This document shows positions 1-10,035 of a stretch of 64,000 nucleotides of DNA, in pieces. Made by a program: the position numbers and the translations under genes. Source of the DNA: Lethocerus indicus (taxonomy: Eukaryota; Arthropoda; Insecta; Hemiptera; Belostomatidae); NCBI GenBank assembly GCA_019843655.1, contig JACDQD010000004.1:25865872-25929871 (forward strand), given 5' to 3'. Position 1 is the stretch's first letter. Each line of letters starts with the position of its first letter. The notes beneath the pieces were generated by a model. It was given only the letters and a program-made list of their open reading frames with translations, ran no database searches and was not told where the DNA came from.

Positions 1-480
1 CAAAGGGGATAAGCCTTCTGCACCATAAAATCCTCGGACGGAGCTTCCTCTCGATTGTCGGCCTTCGACATTTCAATTCGTGGTTTAATTATAAGGTCGG
101 TCGAAAGTTACTGGGAAAAATATTGGGCGGCTTTACCGCCCCGCAATATAAAGCCGCTAGGGGCCGTTCACCGGGGAGTGTCGGTTAATGATATGTGGGT
201 AAAGCGCGGCCCATTCCTCCCATGTTGATTTTACTGTTTAGCTCCCGTCCCCGTCCCGTCTCCTTCAGCTTTCCCACAGTGTCCTCCACTTCTCACATTC
301 TCCACACGCATTTCACACGGAAATATTTCGGGTGGTTTTTATTTATTTTATTATATTCCTCAGATACGGCTAGAATTTTCCCGAATAGTTAATAGTTAAA
401 TCGCCGAACGCTTAATTATTGTTTTTATTTAATTTCACCAACATCGTATTCATTCGTGTCGTTTTTTGTTCTTGTTCCAG
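1..480 (+). other. FGF gene intron, partial
   Basis: Non-coding DNA upstream of the first FGF exon in the window. It ends in a pyrimidine-rich stretch and a TTCCAG acceptor at 475-480. No conserved FGF coding was seen in it, so the preceding exon is presumably to the left of the window. Confidence 0.7.
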
Positions 481-587
481 AAAACTTGAAGATAATCTCA
501 CTAGGATTCAACAACACGCTGCGCATACTAGGCGAAGAAGCCAACCTGTATCTGTGCTTCAACAAACGAGGGAAACTTATAGGATCG
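481..587 (+). CDS. FGF internal exon (107 bp)
   Basis: It is bounded by TTCCAG at 475-480 and GTAAGT from 588. The first two bases complete a split codon, and 35 whole codons follow, ending with the TCG serine of GKLIGS. An alternative reading starting at an ATG at 456 lies inside the polypyrimidine tract and is not a real start. Confidence 0.92.
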
Positions 588-961
588 GTAAGTGCCAATA
601 TAATGAAATTTATTGCTAGGGAGGTACAGCCTGTATTTTAATTGTAATAAATATTATATTCTTTTTCTGTCGTTTACAGAGAAATACTGCAGATTTCCAC
701 TGCGAGTTCGGCGAAGTGATGACCTACTCAGGTTACATTAAATACCAGTCGAAGGCGAACGAGAACCGGTTCATCGGGTTCACGAGGAAGGGTAGACAAC
801 TGAGGGGGAAGCAGAAGCCCAAAGGGAAGTGCTACAACTTCGTGAAGTTCGACTCGGGTTTCAGCATCGCGAAACACAACAAAATTTTGGGCGGCGGCAT
901 GATTGGGGGCACACACGCCATCAGGCACCAGCGGAGGTACCCGCAAAGGGGGCCGCGCTAA
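481..961 (+). CDS. FGF8/17/18-class fibroblast growth factor, last two exons
   Basis: This is the C-terminal part of a secreted FGF ligand, which would signal through an FGF receptor tyrosine kinase (in flies the FGF8-like ligands Pyramus and Thisbe act on Heartless). The coding sequence joins 481-587 to 680-961 and ends with TAA at 959-961. The product shows the beta-trefoil core: LYLCFNKRGKLIGS, then a Cys-containing strand (FHCEFGEV), then RFIGFTRKGRQLRGKQKPKG and KCYNFVKF. Vertebrate FGF8 has LYICMNKKGKLI and MAFTRKGRPRKG at the matching places. The middle exon is 107 bp, starts in phase 1 and ends right after Gly-Ser, the classical FGF exon architecture. The tail after the core is short, Gly-rich and basic. 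The signal peptide and first trefoil strands are outside the window. Branchless-type FGF is the main alternative, but the FTRKGR block favours FGF8. Orthology to one named fly gene is not resolved. Confidence 0.92.
588..679 (+). other. FGF intron (92 bp)
   Basis: GTAAGT donor and TTTACAG acceptor. The position matches the conserved FGF-family intron directly after the Gly-Ser that precedes the Cys-containing strand. Confidence 0.92.
680..961 (+). CDS. FGF terminal coding exon
   Basis: It opens with AGA in phase 0 and stays open for 93 codons to TAA at 959-961. It carries the FTRKGR block at about residues 30-35 of the exon and the CYNFVKF strand about 18 residues later. The last 35 or so residues are Gly/Arg-rich and look unstructured. 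Confidence 0.92.
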   Translation, partial: RNTADFHCEFGEVMTYSGYIKYQSKANENRFIGFTRKGRQLRGKQKPKGKCYNFVKFDSGFSIAKHNKILGGGMIGGTHAIRHQRRYPQRGPR

Positions 962-1062
962 TAGGCGCCCCCACCGCCCCCGCCAACAACTCCGACTCCG
1001 ACTCCACTTCATCCTCCTGCTCTTCAGGCCCACCGCTTTACCTCCCCGCCACTCCTACCTCA

Positions 1063-1085
1063 ACACACACACACACACACACACA
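1063..1085. repeat. (AC)n microsatellite
   Basis: Uninterrupted AC dinucleotide run, continuing after one T as a short imperfect extension to about 1093. It lies about 100 bp past the FGF stop codon. Confidence 0.9.
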
Positions 1086-3219
1086 TACACACAGATCACG
1101 GACATGACACGTCTCAAACACAAGCGTTATAAAAATATATATTGCTCACGCGCACAAAAATAGGAAAAAAACATTACCAGTACACTGAACACAAACCCAC
1201 AGGGAAACACGTCGAAAACAGATTTATTATAACGCTTCTTACCCTTCGTTCGTTCATGTGTTTCTTGTATTGAATAGGAGGCTTAGCGGTAAAATTATTT
1301 AAAAAAAAATGCCAAAGTGTAGGACCACAATATTTTATATGTAATAAGTGTGTGTACAATCAAAGTGTATGTATGTCCCGGTCGGTCAGGCGGTCTGAAT
1401 CTGCCCGCCAGTGCCGTCATTATTATTTTTTTATATGTATAATTTAAATCGTTTTATTTATTTCGAAGTAATTGTAGCTTCGCGAATAGCTCGGCTTTTC
1501 GGTCGGTAACGTCGACTCGAAAAAAATAATCGACGACCCGCCGGAAATGCCGAACATTGTGTATATAGAAACGTCCCATTCTTAGTTGTATTTTTTTATT
1601 TATTATGAGCATCGATTCTGTATATACATATATGTATACATAAATATACATATATGTATAATAGAATTGGTCTGGAATTGATTTCGCCTGTGGCTGGCTA
1701 TTGATGTGTACAATCGTATTTTGTAATATAGCGGACGTTAGATTTTAGAAATCGGTGTTATTTCTGTTCCACTACGGTTGGGAATGAGCGGATTTTGATA
1801 TGTCGAACTGATAAGTGTTATTTAATTAGTCGACTAAGTGGTGTTTGCGCTGGGACGGTCAGCACGTGAAGCCGGCCCGTGTCGACGGATTCCCTAAGAA
1901 CAGGGAAAGGCTCGGAATAATCGCCCCCGCCGCCAAGGTCCCTAGTTCTTTTGGGCGCGGTGGAGGACTTGCTAAGCACCGAAGCTGTGACAAGTCCAAG
2001 TGGCACTTCACGGTTGAACTGTCCGACGCAGCTCTCGTGGGCGGATCATTGGGAAAAAACTGTCAGATAGACGTTAGTTATACATTGGTTCCCAAACTGT
2101 TATCCAACAGTGCTTGTTACTCGGACTAAGGATATTTCAAAACATGACTGTGACTAGATATAGAATCATAATTGGATAAACTATTAACCCGTTTCAGTGA
2201 CTAAAGTTTGAATTTGTAATCTAAATTTAATGTTTGAAAGGCGAACATAAATAAAATCATTATTTCGATACACATAAATTAAACCAATTTTAATACGACA
2301 ACCTTGGAATCACTGAAACGAGTTTGTTTTACCAATCCTATTTATTTGATGCACTACGTCAGCGTTTCCATTTCGTTGCAGACATATTTAATTTAAAATG
2401 TTCCTTTATTAATTTTTGAGTTGACCAAGTTGTCGAATGTGTTATGTATAATACTCGTTGTAATGTGGGAACCAATAGAGTAATTAGATTGAGCTTAGCC
2501 TCTTTGCCCGCTCCCGCTTCATTCGACAATTGTTTTCCTATCTGAGAGTAATCTCGAGGCAATTGCGAATAATGATGTCTGTATAAAATTGTAATCGTGG
2601 ATGAAAATCAATATAAATTTATATTTATGTTTCGATAAATAAAAACCTAGTATGATAGGCGTCGTATTAACCATTAGATTAGCCAAACAACTCATCGTGT
2701 ATCATTTGTATTATTTATTTGCCAGTAAACGCATCTCTCCTTCATGCAGGTTAATCGCTGTTAAGTCCTCTTTTTATTGTTTTTTTTTATTTGAAAAGAA
2801 TCATGTTTCCACAACGGAAACAGACTTGTAACATATGTTTACCAAAATAGACTGATCTGCATATTAACGTAAGCTATGTATAGTTCTATAATTCCATCTT
2901 ATTCCATAAAAGGTAAAAACACAAAAAAAATACCCTCGATGTTAATAAATAAAGTTAGAGTCACACAAAATGCAAATAAGTAGTACTTAGCGGTCCCTTA
3001 CTCCTCTTTTTTGTAAAATGTATATTTAATTTTCATTATATAAAAAAAAGGTTAGCGTATTAACATGTGTACGTTATAAGTTAGAAATACTATATGATAA
3101 TAATTTTTGTACAGTACTTTGTAATACTTTTTTTAGTTATTTCTAAGCTGTCCAGAGCAAAATTAGCTGTCGATGTATTTTGCCTGTATAATTCTAACAG
3201 TATTATAACGGTAATATAA

Positions 3220-3225
3220 AATAAA
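3220..3225 (+). terminator. candidate FGF polyadenylation signal
   Basis: This is the last of a series of AATAAA hexamers downstream of the FGF stop. It is followed by a T-rich stretch at 3238-3255. The earlier hexamers at 2250, 2638 and 2944 are equally possible. Confidence 0.3.
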
Positions 3226-4029
3226 CTAATAACAATCTGTATTTCTTTTAATTATTCCCCGTGCTATGTCCGATCTCCGATTACTGAATGAAATTATAAA
3301 AATCATAAAAGATAAATTACTAGTCACTAATTAATTTGTTACTCTCCCTCTCTCAATATTAGAATTGAAAATCTTTTATGCATATTTTATTAATATGATA
3401 CGTTTAAATTGTGTTAAAATATATTCACATATAATATTATATGTATGTATATATAAATTGCTTCCACTTGTGCAATTGAATCAATTGGTTGGAATATTGT
3501 GGGATGTGAAATGCCGCTAGCGATTTCCGCATTGTGAAGCCGGGGCGACAGGAGTTAAATGGGGGATAGCCACCTGTAGACTCTTCTCTGGTGGTGGCCA
3601 GGGGGTTTGTCTAAAGTGACTAATCGCCCTTTTAACAACCTCCAATTTGTATTCATTACTGGGCCCAGGATGTTTGATTCATGTCGCTGCGTCAAGGGGG
3701 TTGATTCCTCTCCACAGTTCGTATCCGCGTTCGGCAGACCAATTTGACGGGCCGTACTCAAACGCCCGTCCTATTTAAACAACATCCTCCGCCCAATTTA
3801 AGCCCGGTTTCGTCAAACGGATTTATGTATATTGTCTGATTTTATTTTTCACTCCGATACCAGTCAACGTAATACCTTCCGGATACGCTGCGTGCGTTGC
3901 ACCGAGGCTGCACAGTACCGATATTAAATTTTGAACTGACAGACAAATGTATTGTAGTTAGGTATTACAGGCGTTAGTAGTACATATCAGACCCTAAAAA
4001 ATGAGCCATATCTTGCCCAATTATGATCT
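3226..4029. other. non-coding, no gene seen
   Basis: AT-rich up to about 3500, then a mixed-composition stretch. No recognisable coding or RNA gene was seen. Confidence 0.5.
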
Positions 4030-4040
4030 GCCGAATAAGT
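4030..4040. repeat. target-site duplication, left copy
   Basis: GCCGAATAAGT, identical to 4431-4441. It borders the poly-A end of the LINE copy. Confidence 0.85.
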
Positions 4041-4430
4041 TTTTTTTTAACCTTTTAACTACATAAAGTTATTGGTACATGTGTTGAGTGTTTTCTTTTC
4101 ACGTGAATGTCTCGATAAAAGAGACCATCCAATGATGGCACTTTTTTCACATGAGCAGTTAACGGTTTCGGACTAAGAAGATCTCTGGGCCAGTGGCGTT
4201 TGAGCCGACGCGGGGGGGATAATGGATGGGTAAAGGAGGAAACGGACTGAACAAGTGGATTTGGATGTGGAGAGAGGCGGGAATGGAATTTAAGGAAGCG
4301 TGATTTTGCAACTTTGTAGTCTGTTGGTATGTTGAGGTCATTATGGATTGTTAGGTTAGAAATATACCAGGGAGCATTAAGTATGGTACGAAGGACTTTT
4401 GACTGGAATCTCTGGGTGCGGGCGATTACC

Positions 4431-4441
4431 GCCGAATAAGT
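4431..4441. repeat. target-site duplication, right copy
   Basis: GCCGAATAAGT, identical to 4030-4040. It borders the truncated 5' end of the LINE copy. Confidence 0.85.
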
Positions 4442-6105
4442 AAAGTTTAGATAATAAAAGGTTGACTTCTACCTCCGACCTGGAATCATTCGTGGTCGTC
4501 CACGTTGGAAGGCTTTTTTATTGAATACCGAAACATTTATTTCTCGTAAGACTGCGTAAAACTTACCTGGCCAAACTGGTGTGTGAGCCGTGAACCTGAG
4601 GCAAAATCTGCTAGTCGGGAATGGTCACCGCTTTTTTAAACCGTGTTTCTGTCAACTCTCAGATTTGATACGCTGAACCGCGGGCGCGCCATCGTTTATA
4701 CGGACAGCCTTGATCACCTTTTAGAGCATCATTGCATAATATTTAGAAAGCTTAGCCTGGTTCAGAAAATAAAAATTTCTCGGTTTCCCTCTAACGGTGG
4801 GTACGTTTTGAAATAAATTTGACCCCTAATATATTTCATTAGAAGAGAAACTTTATATTAAATGGGTAACTGGAATCGATTTAACATAAGATTCTATAAA
4901 TACTTATGTTCTCGTATATAAAATTGAAACTGAATTATTCACCTTAAGTGTACCTGCATTTATTCTGCCGGACGTTCTTCCAATGCAGTCATTGGAACTT
5001 TCCACGCATCTCGATTTTATGGTCTTCATATTTATCTGTCGGTAAATCACGGTATGGACCGAGAAGTACGTCGGCGGACTCAGTTTAAAGTATCTAGGCG
5101 CTTAATACATAGTCTCTCCGAGCAGAGGTGGCGCCGGCTTAATGGTAGCAGGTTCGAGAACGGGACGCGCCCGCGGTTTTGAACCAGATTTTTACCCGAT
5201 CAGTCGGTAAAAGCGGTGGGTGGCGGTTGGCGGTGTACGTTTTTGTTTTATTTGTAGACAGTGACACGTGTCCGGTGACAGGGATACGGAATTCCTAAAG
5301 GGGTGATAACGGACCGGGCGCACCCACGCTAGATGGATGGCCGTACACGATGTGTGGTACCGATACAAGACGTTGATAAGGGGACGCGTGTGTGCCCACA
5401 CGATGTCCTCTCCGACCAGATATTGACCGTTTTTGTGTTTACAACCAGGTAAATATTGGAGGTATGTTTTCGGAAGAGATAACTCCGGCCCGCTCGTTTG
5501 TTACAAGAATCGATAAATTGATTTTTAGATCGCTTGCTTTTTTTTTAAAAAAAAACGTCTGAACCCGCGGAGGGGGGAAACGTGAAACCCGGACTTTACT
5601 GTACTAAGGTGTCAGTTTCGTATATTAACTGACCAAGTTTTGCTGCATAAAAACAAATAAACGTATTAATAAAACAAAATTCGCTTGAAAGTGGGGCCTA
5701 TTGTGAAAACTGTGAATACGCCAAATAAATACTACCGTAACCACCTTCTCCACACTACGATTTATCTATGTCAGTTATATCACATCGAGTTAACTATAGT
5801 ACAATATTCCTACACCCTGCAAATGGGTAAATGTCTTGCCCGAAATGTAGAATATACATTTAACAGATTTATTATTTAATGTAGAATTTTGGTGCGCGAT
5901 GAAAACATTGCCGATGTAATATGGGTCCATCAGTGTACTTGCTGACTTCTGGTTCCTGCACAAGCTGTGCAGCTCTTAGTCGGGTTTGAATCATGTGCAT
6001 ATTGGTATTACTGATAAGGAAAATGTGATAAGCAATTTTGTACTGATAATACAGCTGTATTTACGTCTTTATAATAAATTGCTGGTCATTATCCATTGTA
6101 CGTGT
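4442..6105. other. non-coding, no gene seen
   Basis: Mixed composition, AT-rich after about 5600. Short open frames at 5192-5401 and 5685-5879 show no family resemblance. Confidence 0.5.
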
Positions 6106-6150
6106 GCTAGTTGTGTTATATCTCATATTACTATGAGATATAACACTAGC
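6106..6150. repeat. near-perfect hairpin
   Basis: The left arm 6106-6126 and right arm 6133-6150 are perfect reverse complements over 18 bp, except for one 3-nt bulge (TGT) in the left arm. The loop is 6 nt (6127-6132). G:U pairs can extend the base by about three pairs. The loop is short for a typical animal pre-miRNA, so it may instead be a small inverted repeat. Confidence 0.75.
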
Positions 6151-7254
6151 GTGCCTTCTTCGAAAACTTCAATTTAATTAATCTAGTTATGATAGCGTGT
6201 CTTCCAAACGCTAATGGAAAAACTCAGAGTCCACAAATAAAAACATTCAACTTAAAGCTATATGTTGCAGGGAAATGTTTATCCTAACTTTTCCTTCCAT
6301 TAATAATAATTCTTCATATATAGTTAATATGACCAATTTAGTGTGTTGGAGAAAGAAAACAACTCCAAATGTAATATAGTGGAATACAAATATAAATTAT
6401 TTAATTAGTATACAAATACAACAATTCAAGTGGAAATGAATCGACACTTTCATAATTACTCTTTTTTCTAAGTTTTTCGAATTTTCGTTTTCCTGTTTAA
6501 ATACGTGATGTCATCCGAAATAACTTAACTATTCCCATTGTTAATGTATTTCCATTGTTCAAGTATGAATATGTATATTCCTTTCTCATACAAGTGAGGG
6601 ATATTGTAGGCGTTATTAATTATCAATGAGCATCCTTCTACAATAAATACGAGAGATAATAATATCGACATGAGAGTGCGCTCTTAACAGGTATGACTCG
6701 GTAAAATATTTATCTGTATAAAAAAATGCAGCAAAAAGTGCATGTTATATTCATGATTAGAAACGCTCACTGGAGGCCCAGCGACCCGCAACACTCTACA
6801 AGCCAGAACATAACAACCGACTGCTTTACAGCTTTACAAAGTGCATACATATTATTTATTCTTTATTTATAATTTACGGATTTTCAGAACAATTTTTTGC
6901 ATAGTCGTAGCTTATCATTTCTATGCGTTTCAATCTCATTAATTTTTTCATAATTAATTTTTTTGTATAACATATCACCGCTGTTGGTGGGGATTCAGCC
7001 CCTTCTCGGGGTTTGGAAGGTGACAACCTCTGGGGTCGAAATCCTCTCAGGATTTTCACGCTGCACCAGAATGAACGGAGGGGGAGGAGGCCGTACGTAA
7101 CGTATCGCTAATGAATATGTCAGTTTCAACGGCGGATACATTAACTGCAACTGATAATATACATTATCCAAGAGGTATTTTGGACTTTGAAGGGGCCCGC
7201 TCATCAGCCGATTAAAGGGTAGCGGCATAGGGTAGGCTAAAAGGTGCTATACAT

Positions 7255-7257
<3 letters not shown>
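6151..7257. other. AT-rich non-coding, no gene seen
   Basis: Mostly low-GC sequence with no coding signal. A more GC-rich patch starts at about 6980. Confidence 0.5.

Positions 7258-7297
<40 letters not shown>
7258..7297. repeat. (TA)n microsatellite, left block
   Basis: Pure TA dinucleotide run of about 20 units. A second TA run lies at 7422-7438 across a GC-rich segment. Confidence 0.9.
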
Positions 7298-7299
<2 letters not shown>

Positions 7300-7421
7300 G
7301 ATGCAGGTGAGTAAAGTGGAGGTGCGAACACTGGGAGGGGCGGTTAGAAGGTTGAAAGTGGCCGCTGGCGGGGTCTTGAAAGGGGGCCGGCTCCCTTTCA
7401 TCTACCGCCGCCCCCACACCA

Positions 7422-7438
7422 ATATATATATATATATA
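7422..7438. repeat. (TA)n microsatellite, right block
   Basis: Short TA run following the GC-rich segment 7298-7421, which separates it from the left TA block. Confidence 0.85.
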
Positions 7439-7761
7439 GCACGGCATATTATATAGTAGGAAGCTCCCACCACCTCCACATATAATTAGCCAATACACCT
7501 CCCGAACCTCGCACTTCATTATTGGGCACCGGCCCATATTTCAGGCCCTCCGGGTCACCGTTAGCCCGCCTTATTAGCGGCCGCAATATTTCCACCGTAG
7601 CTCCTTTAAGAAAGAAAAAAAATTATGGCGCTGTCGTTTCCCGGCCTCGAAATTAGGCCTCCCGGATTCGTAAAAAAATTTCCCCTCAACCGAGAGCCCG
7701 AACGGTCGAGTGGCCATCTCCATCACAAACTACCAGAACTCCTTCTTTGCCGCCTTTGGTT
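7439..7761. other. non-coding, no gene seen
   Basis: GC-moderate sequence with many GGCC and homeodomain-like TAAT cores but no coding signal. Confidence 0.4.
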
Positions 7762-7932
7762 TCTCGTTTAATATGCATTATATTCGCGCGGTTGTTTAAA
7801 AAATACATCCATCTATTAATGTTAGAAACGGCTAGCCGTGATTATGATCCCCCCCAAGTGAGGTAAAGTTAAATATAGCTGTTTGTCGATTAATATTGAT
7901 AATATTCGCCCGGTTATTTTTCAAAAATACAT
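7762..7932. repeat. diverged local duplication, two copies of about 48 bp
   Basis: Segments 7762-7808 and 7884-7932 match at about 39 of 47 aligned positions with a 2-nt gap. They share the cores TTCGCSCGGTTRTTT and AAAAATACAT. The offset is about 122 bp, and the DNA between the copies is not obviously duplicated. Neither copy is coding. Confidence 0.7.
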
Positions 7933-9954
7933 TGTTCGACTAACAGCAGGAAATATTAATAGATCTGACAACCCCTATTCCTTCACTATTTCTCCGTTGT
8001 GAATTGTTGCGTATCTAATATATTATGGACCGAATATGTCGATTGAAGAGGTTGTAAACCATCGCGGTCGGCAGTTTGAGAACGGACATGAAATAGGCTG
8101 ACCCCCATCACGTATGGAAGTGAGCAACGCCGCTTAGCATAAATGACACCCGGAATTTCGGGGCGTTTAGCTAATGACGTCGTTTGTACGCTCAGCCCGT
8201 TTCTTGGAGTCCAATCAACCTGCTTTGATAAACGTGCCATAAAAGATTCATATCCGATCTCATCTAAAATCTAATCAGATCTAACAAGAGATAATATATA
8301 TTTAAATTCCGCCCCAAAGGATATTCTTTAATAGCTGGCATTCCTTTACAATACTTATACGCGTATGGATAATTAAAAAGATTATTCTCGTCAGTAATCT
8401 GCTATGATGATTGAAGATGACGTAATTCTTCCACTTGGTTGGGAAATGAAAAAATTACGTGCTTACGTATAAAATGTGGCATACTAATGAAATTCAAGGA
8501 CGAGTTTTCAAGGCCTTCAAGGAAACGTTATAGAGGAAATGTAATACCAAATATTATTATCACCAACATTCCACGATAGGTCTGTCAAACTTCCTTAACA
8601 TCCTGTGACATTTATTAATATCAATTTTGTTTACAAAACAATTGCTTCGTTCACTTAAAATAAAACTTGCTGAATCTTTGAGAAACACAGTTCAGGCTTT
8701 GTGGCCATTGGTTTGAATAATAATATACGACACTAGTTGATTAGAACGTGAAATTTGGCCCAATCGTTTGTATACAATAATAATCAATTGCGTATGAGGG
8801 TCGGATTTCAATCAGAAGAAAGTAAAAGTGAATGGTGGAGTCGACGCAAAATGTAATGTCTCGCCTCCAGTTAAGATTAATAGGACGTGTCGCAGGGTTA
8901 ATCGCCCGGCTCGAATGAATCTTCTTCAGGAGAAAAACCCGGCTCGTTCCCCGCCGTTAATGAGTATTAATTATCGAGTACCGTCTGAATTACGATCCGA
9001 CATTGACAGTTATTACTTCCTACGAATTCCTAGAAAATGATGCTAGCGCGATCCGATCGGGAGATGTCGAGAATAGTACCAACTTTGGAGAGTGTGGTGC
9101 GGGGCAAGTTGCAAGTCCGCTCTGGTGCAGCCGAATAAACACAACCCACAAGAGAAACCAGATTGGATAACCAGACATCGGCTCACGTGGGCTTAAGAAA
9201 TAATAAATGTGGGCGGTATCCACTTCATTGGTAGTTCAGTTTTACTTAACTTCATAAAAGTTATTTTTAGTCTGTGTCAATTACGGTAAATCAACGTGGA
9301 ATGTGTCACATTAGAGTACTTAAATAGTACAAATATCTCCATTCATTAAAAAAAGAAAGAGAGAGAAAGGTTGAGTTATTCAATCGGTTTCCTTTTGACT
9401 TTATCATTCCAGAAGCTTTACTTTCCATGGAGGTGTTTTAGTTTCTTCTAAATTCTATCTTCTGGTTGAAAGTCAGTGAAAGTTTCGCTCTCAAGCTGAA
9501 TATGAACCGGTCACTGAGAAATTCGGTCCGGACTAAGTTTTCTCGCTCTCCGGAACCTACTACAAATTCAGGTTTACTGATTTATGTCCATAAAACGACG
9601 ATGGCCGGCCTAGGCATTCTGTATTCAGTACAGACGTACATTATAAGTTGTACTCGAGCGTGGCCAGTATTTGAATACAGCGGAAATCAGTTAGTGGGGT
9701 GAACGGTGCCCCGGCGGTGAGTGCGGGGGCGGACCCGGCGGTCCAATTCAAGATAAATCACGAGCCACTTTGAACGGTCCTAAAATTGCAACCGAAAATT
9801 ACTTAATAGTTCATGCCCCCCTTCCAACCTCAAAAAACACCGATTGAACGTCTACTTTGGGATGAAATATATGGAATTATAAGTGGAGTTAAAGTCTCCT
9901 AGGAGGTAGCCCATCCCCCGGCCTTACCCCGGGGCCCTATCCCACTCATAAATC
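7933..9954. other. non-coding, no gene seen
   Basis: Mixed composition. Short open frames at 8828-9040 and 9466-9702 show no domain or splice context. Confidence 0.5.
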
Positions 9955-10035
9955 TTATCTCTCTCTCTCGCTCATTCTTCCCCCTTCACTTTTTCTCCCT
10001 CTCTCCGCTTCTTCCTCCTCTCCCTCCCGCGCTTC
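9955..10035. repeat. pyrimidine (CT-rich) tract
   Basis: Almost entirely C and T on the plus strand and starting with a (TC)n run. Its complement is GAGA-like. Confidence 0.8.

Larger units (their letters stand above)
962..3225 (+). other. probable FGF 3' UTR and downstream DNA
   Basis: Mostly AT-rich sequence with no coding signal. AATAAA hexamers lie at 2250-2255, 2638-2643, 2944-2949, 2948-2953 and 3220-3225. The true cleavage site cannot be chosen from sequence alone. An AT-rich palindromic stretch of TACATATATGTA units lies at about 1620-1660. Confidence 0.5.
4030..4441 (-). mobile_element. 5'-truncated jockey-like LINE with 11-bp target duplication
   Basis: A 390-bp insertion (4041-4430) is read on the minus strand and flanked by exact direct repeats GCCGAATAAGT at 4030-4040 and 4431-4441. 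Its minus strand is open from the truncated 5' end to TAA at 4055-4057 and encodes the C-terminal end of a jockey-clade ORF2 (reverse transcriptase protein). Visible blocks are TQRFQSKVLRTILNAPWY, SNLTIHNDLNIPT, SRLSPHPNPL and RRLKRHWPRDL. An A-rich tail follows the stop almost immediately (T-rich on the plus strand at 4041-4048). The catalytic RT and endonuclease domains are absent because of the truncation. The exact duplication and undamaged frame suggest a relatively recent insertion. Confidence 0.88.

Noticed and set aside
456..641. FGF exon read as a standalone 61-codon ORF from ATG 456 through the donor site
   Set aside because: The ATG lies in the acceptor polypyrimidine region and the frame runs into the intron; the spliced model explains the homology.
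4564..4580. U1 snRNA-like start (ACTTACCTGGC)
   Set aside because: Only about 11 bases match; the sequence after it does not follow U1.
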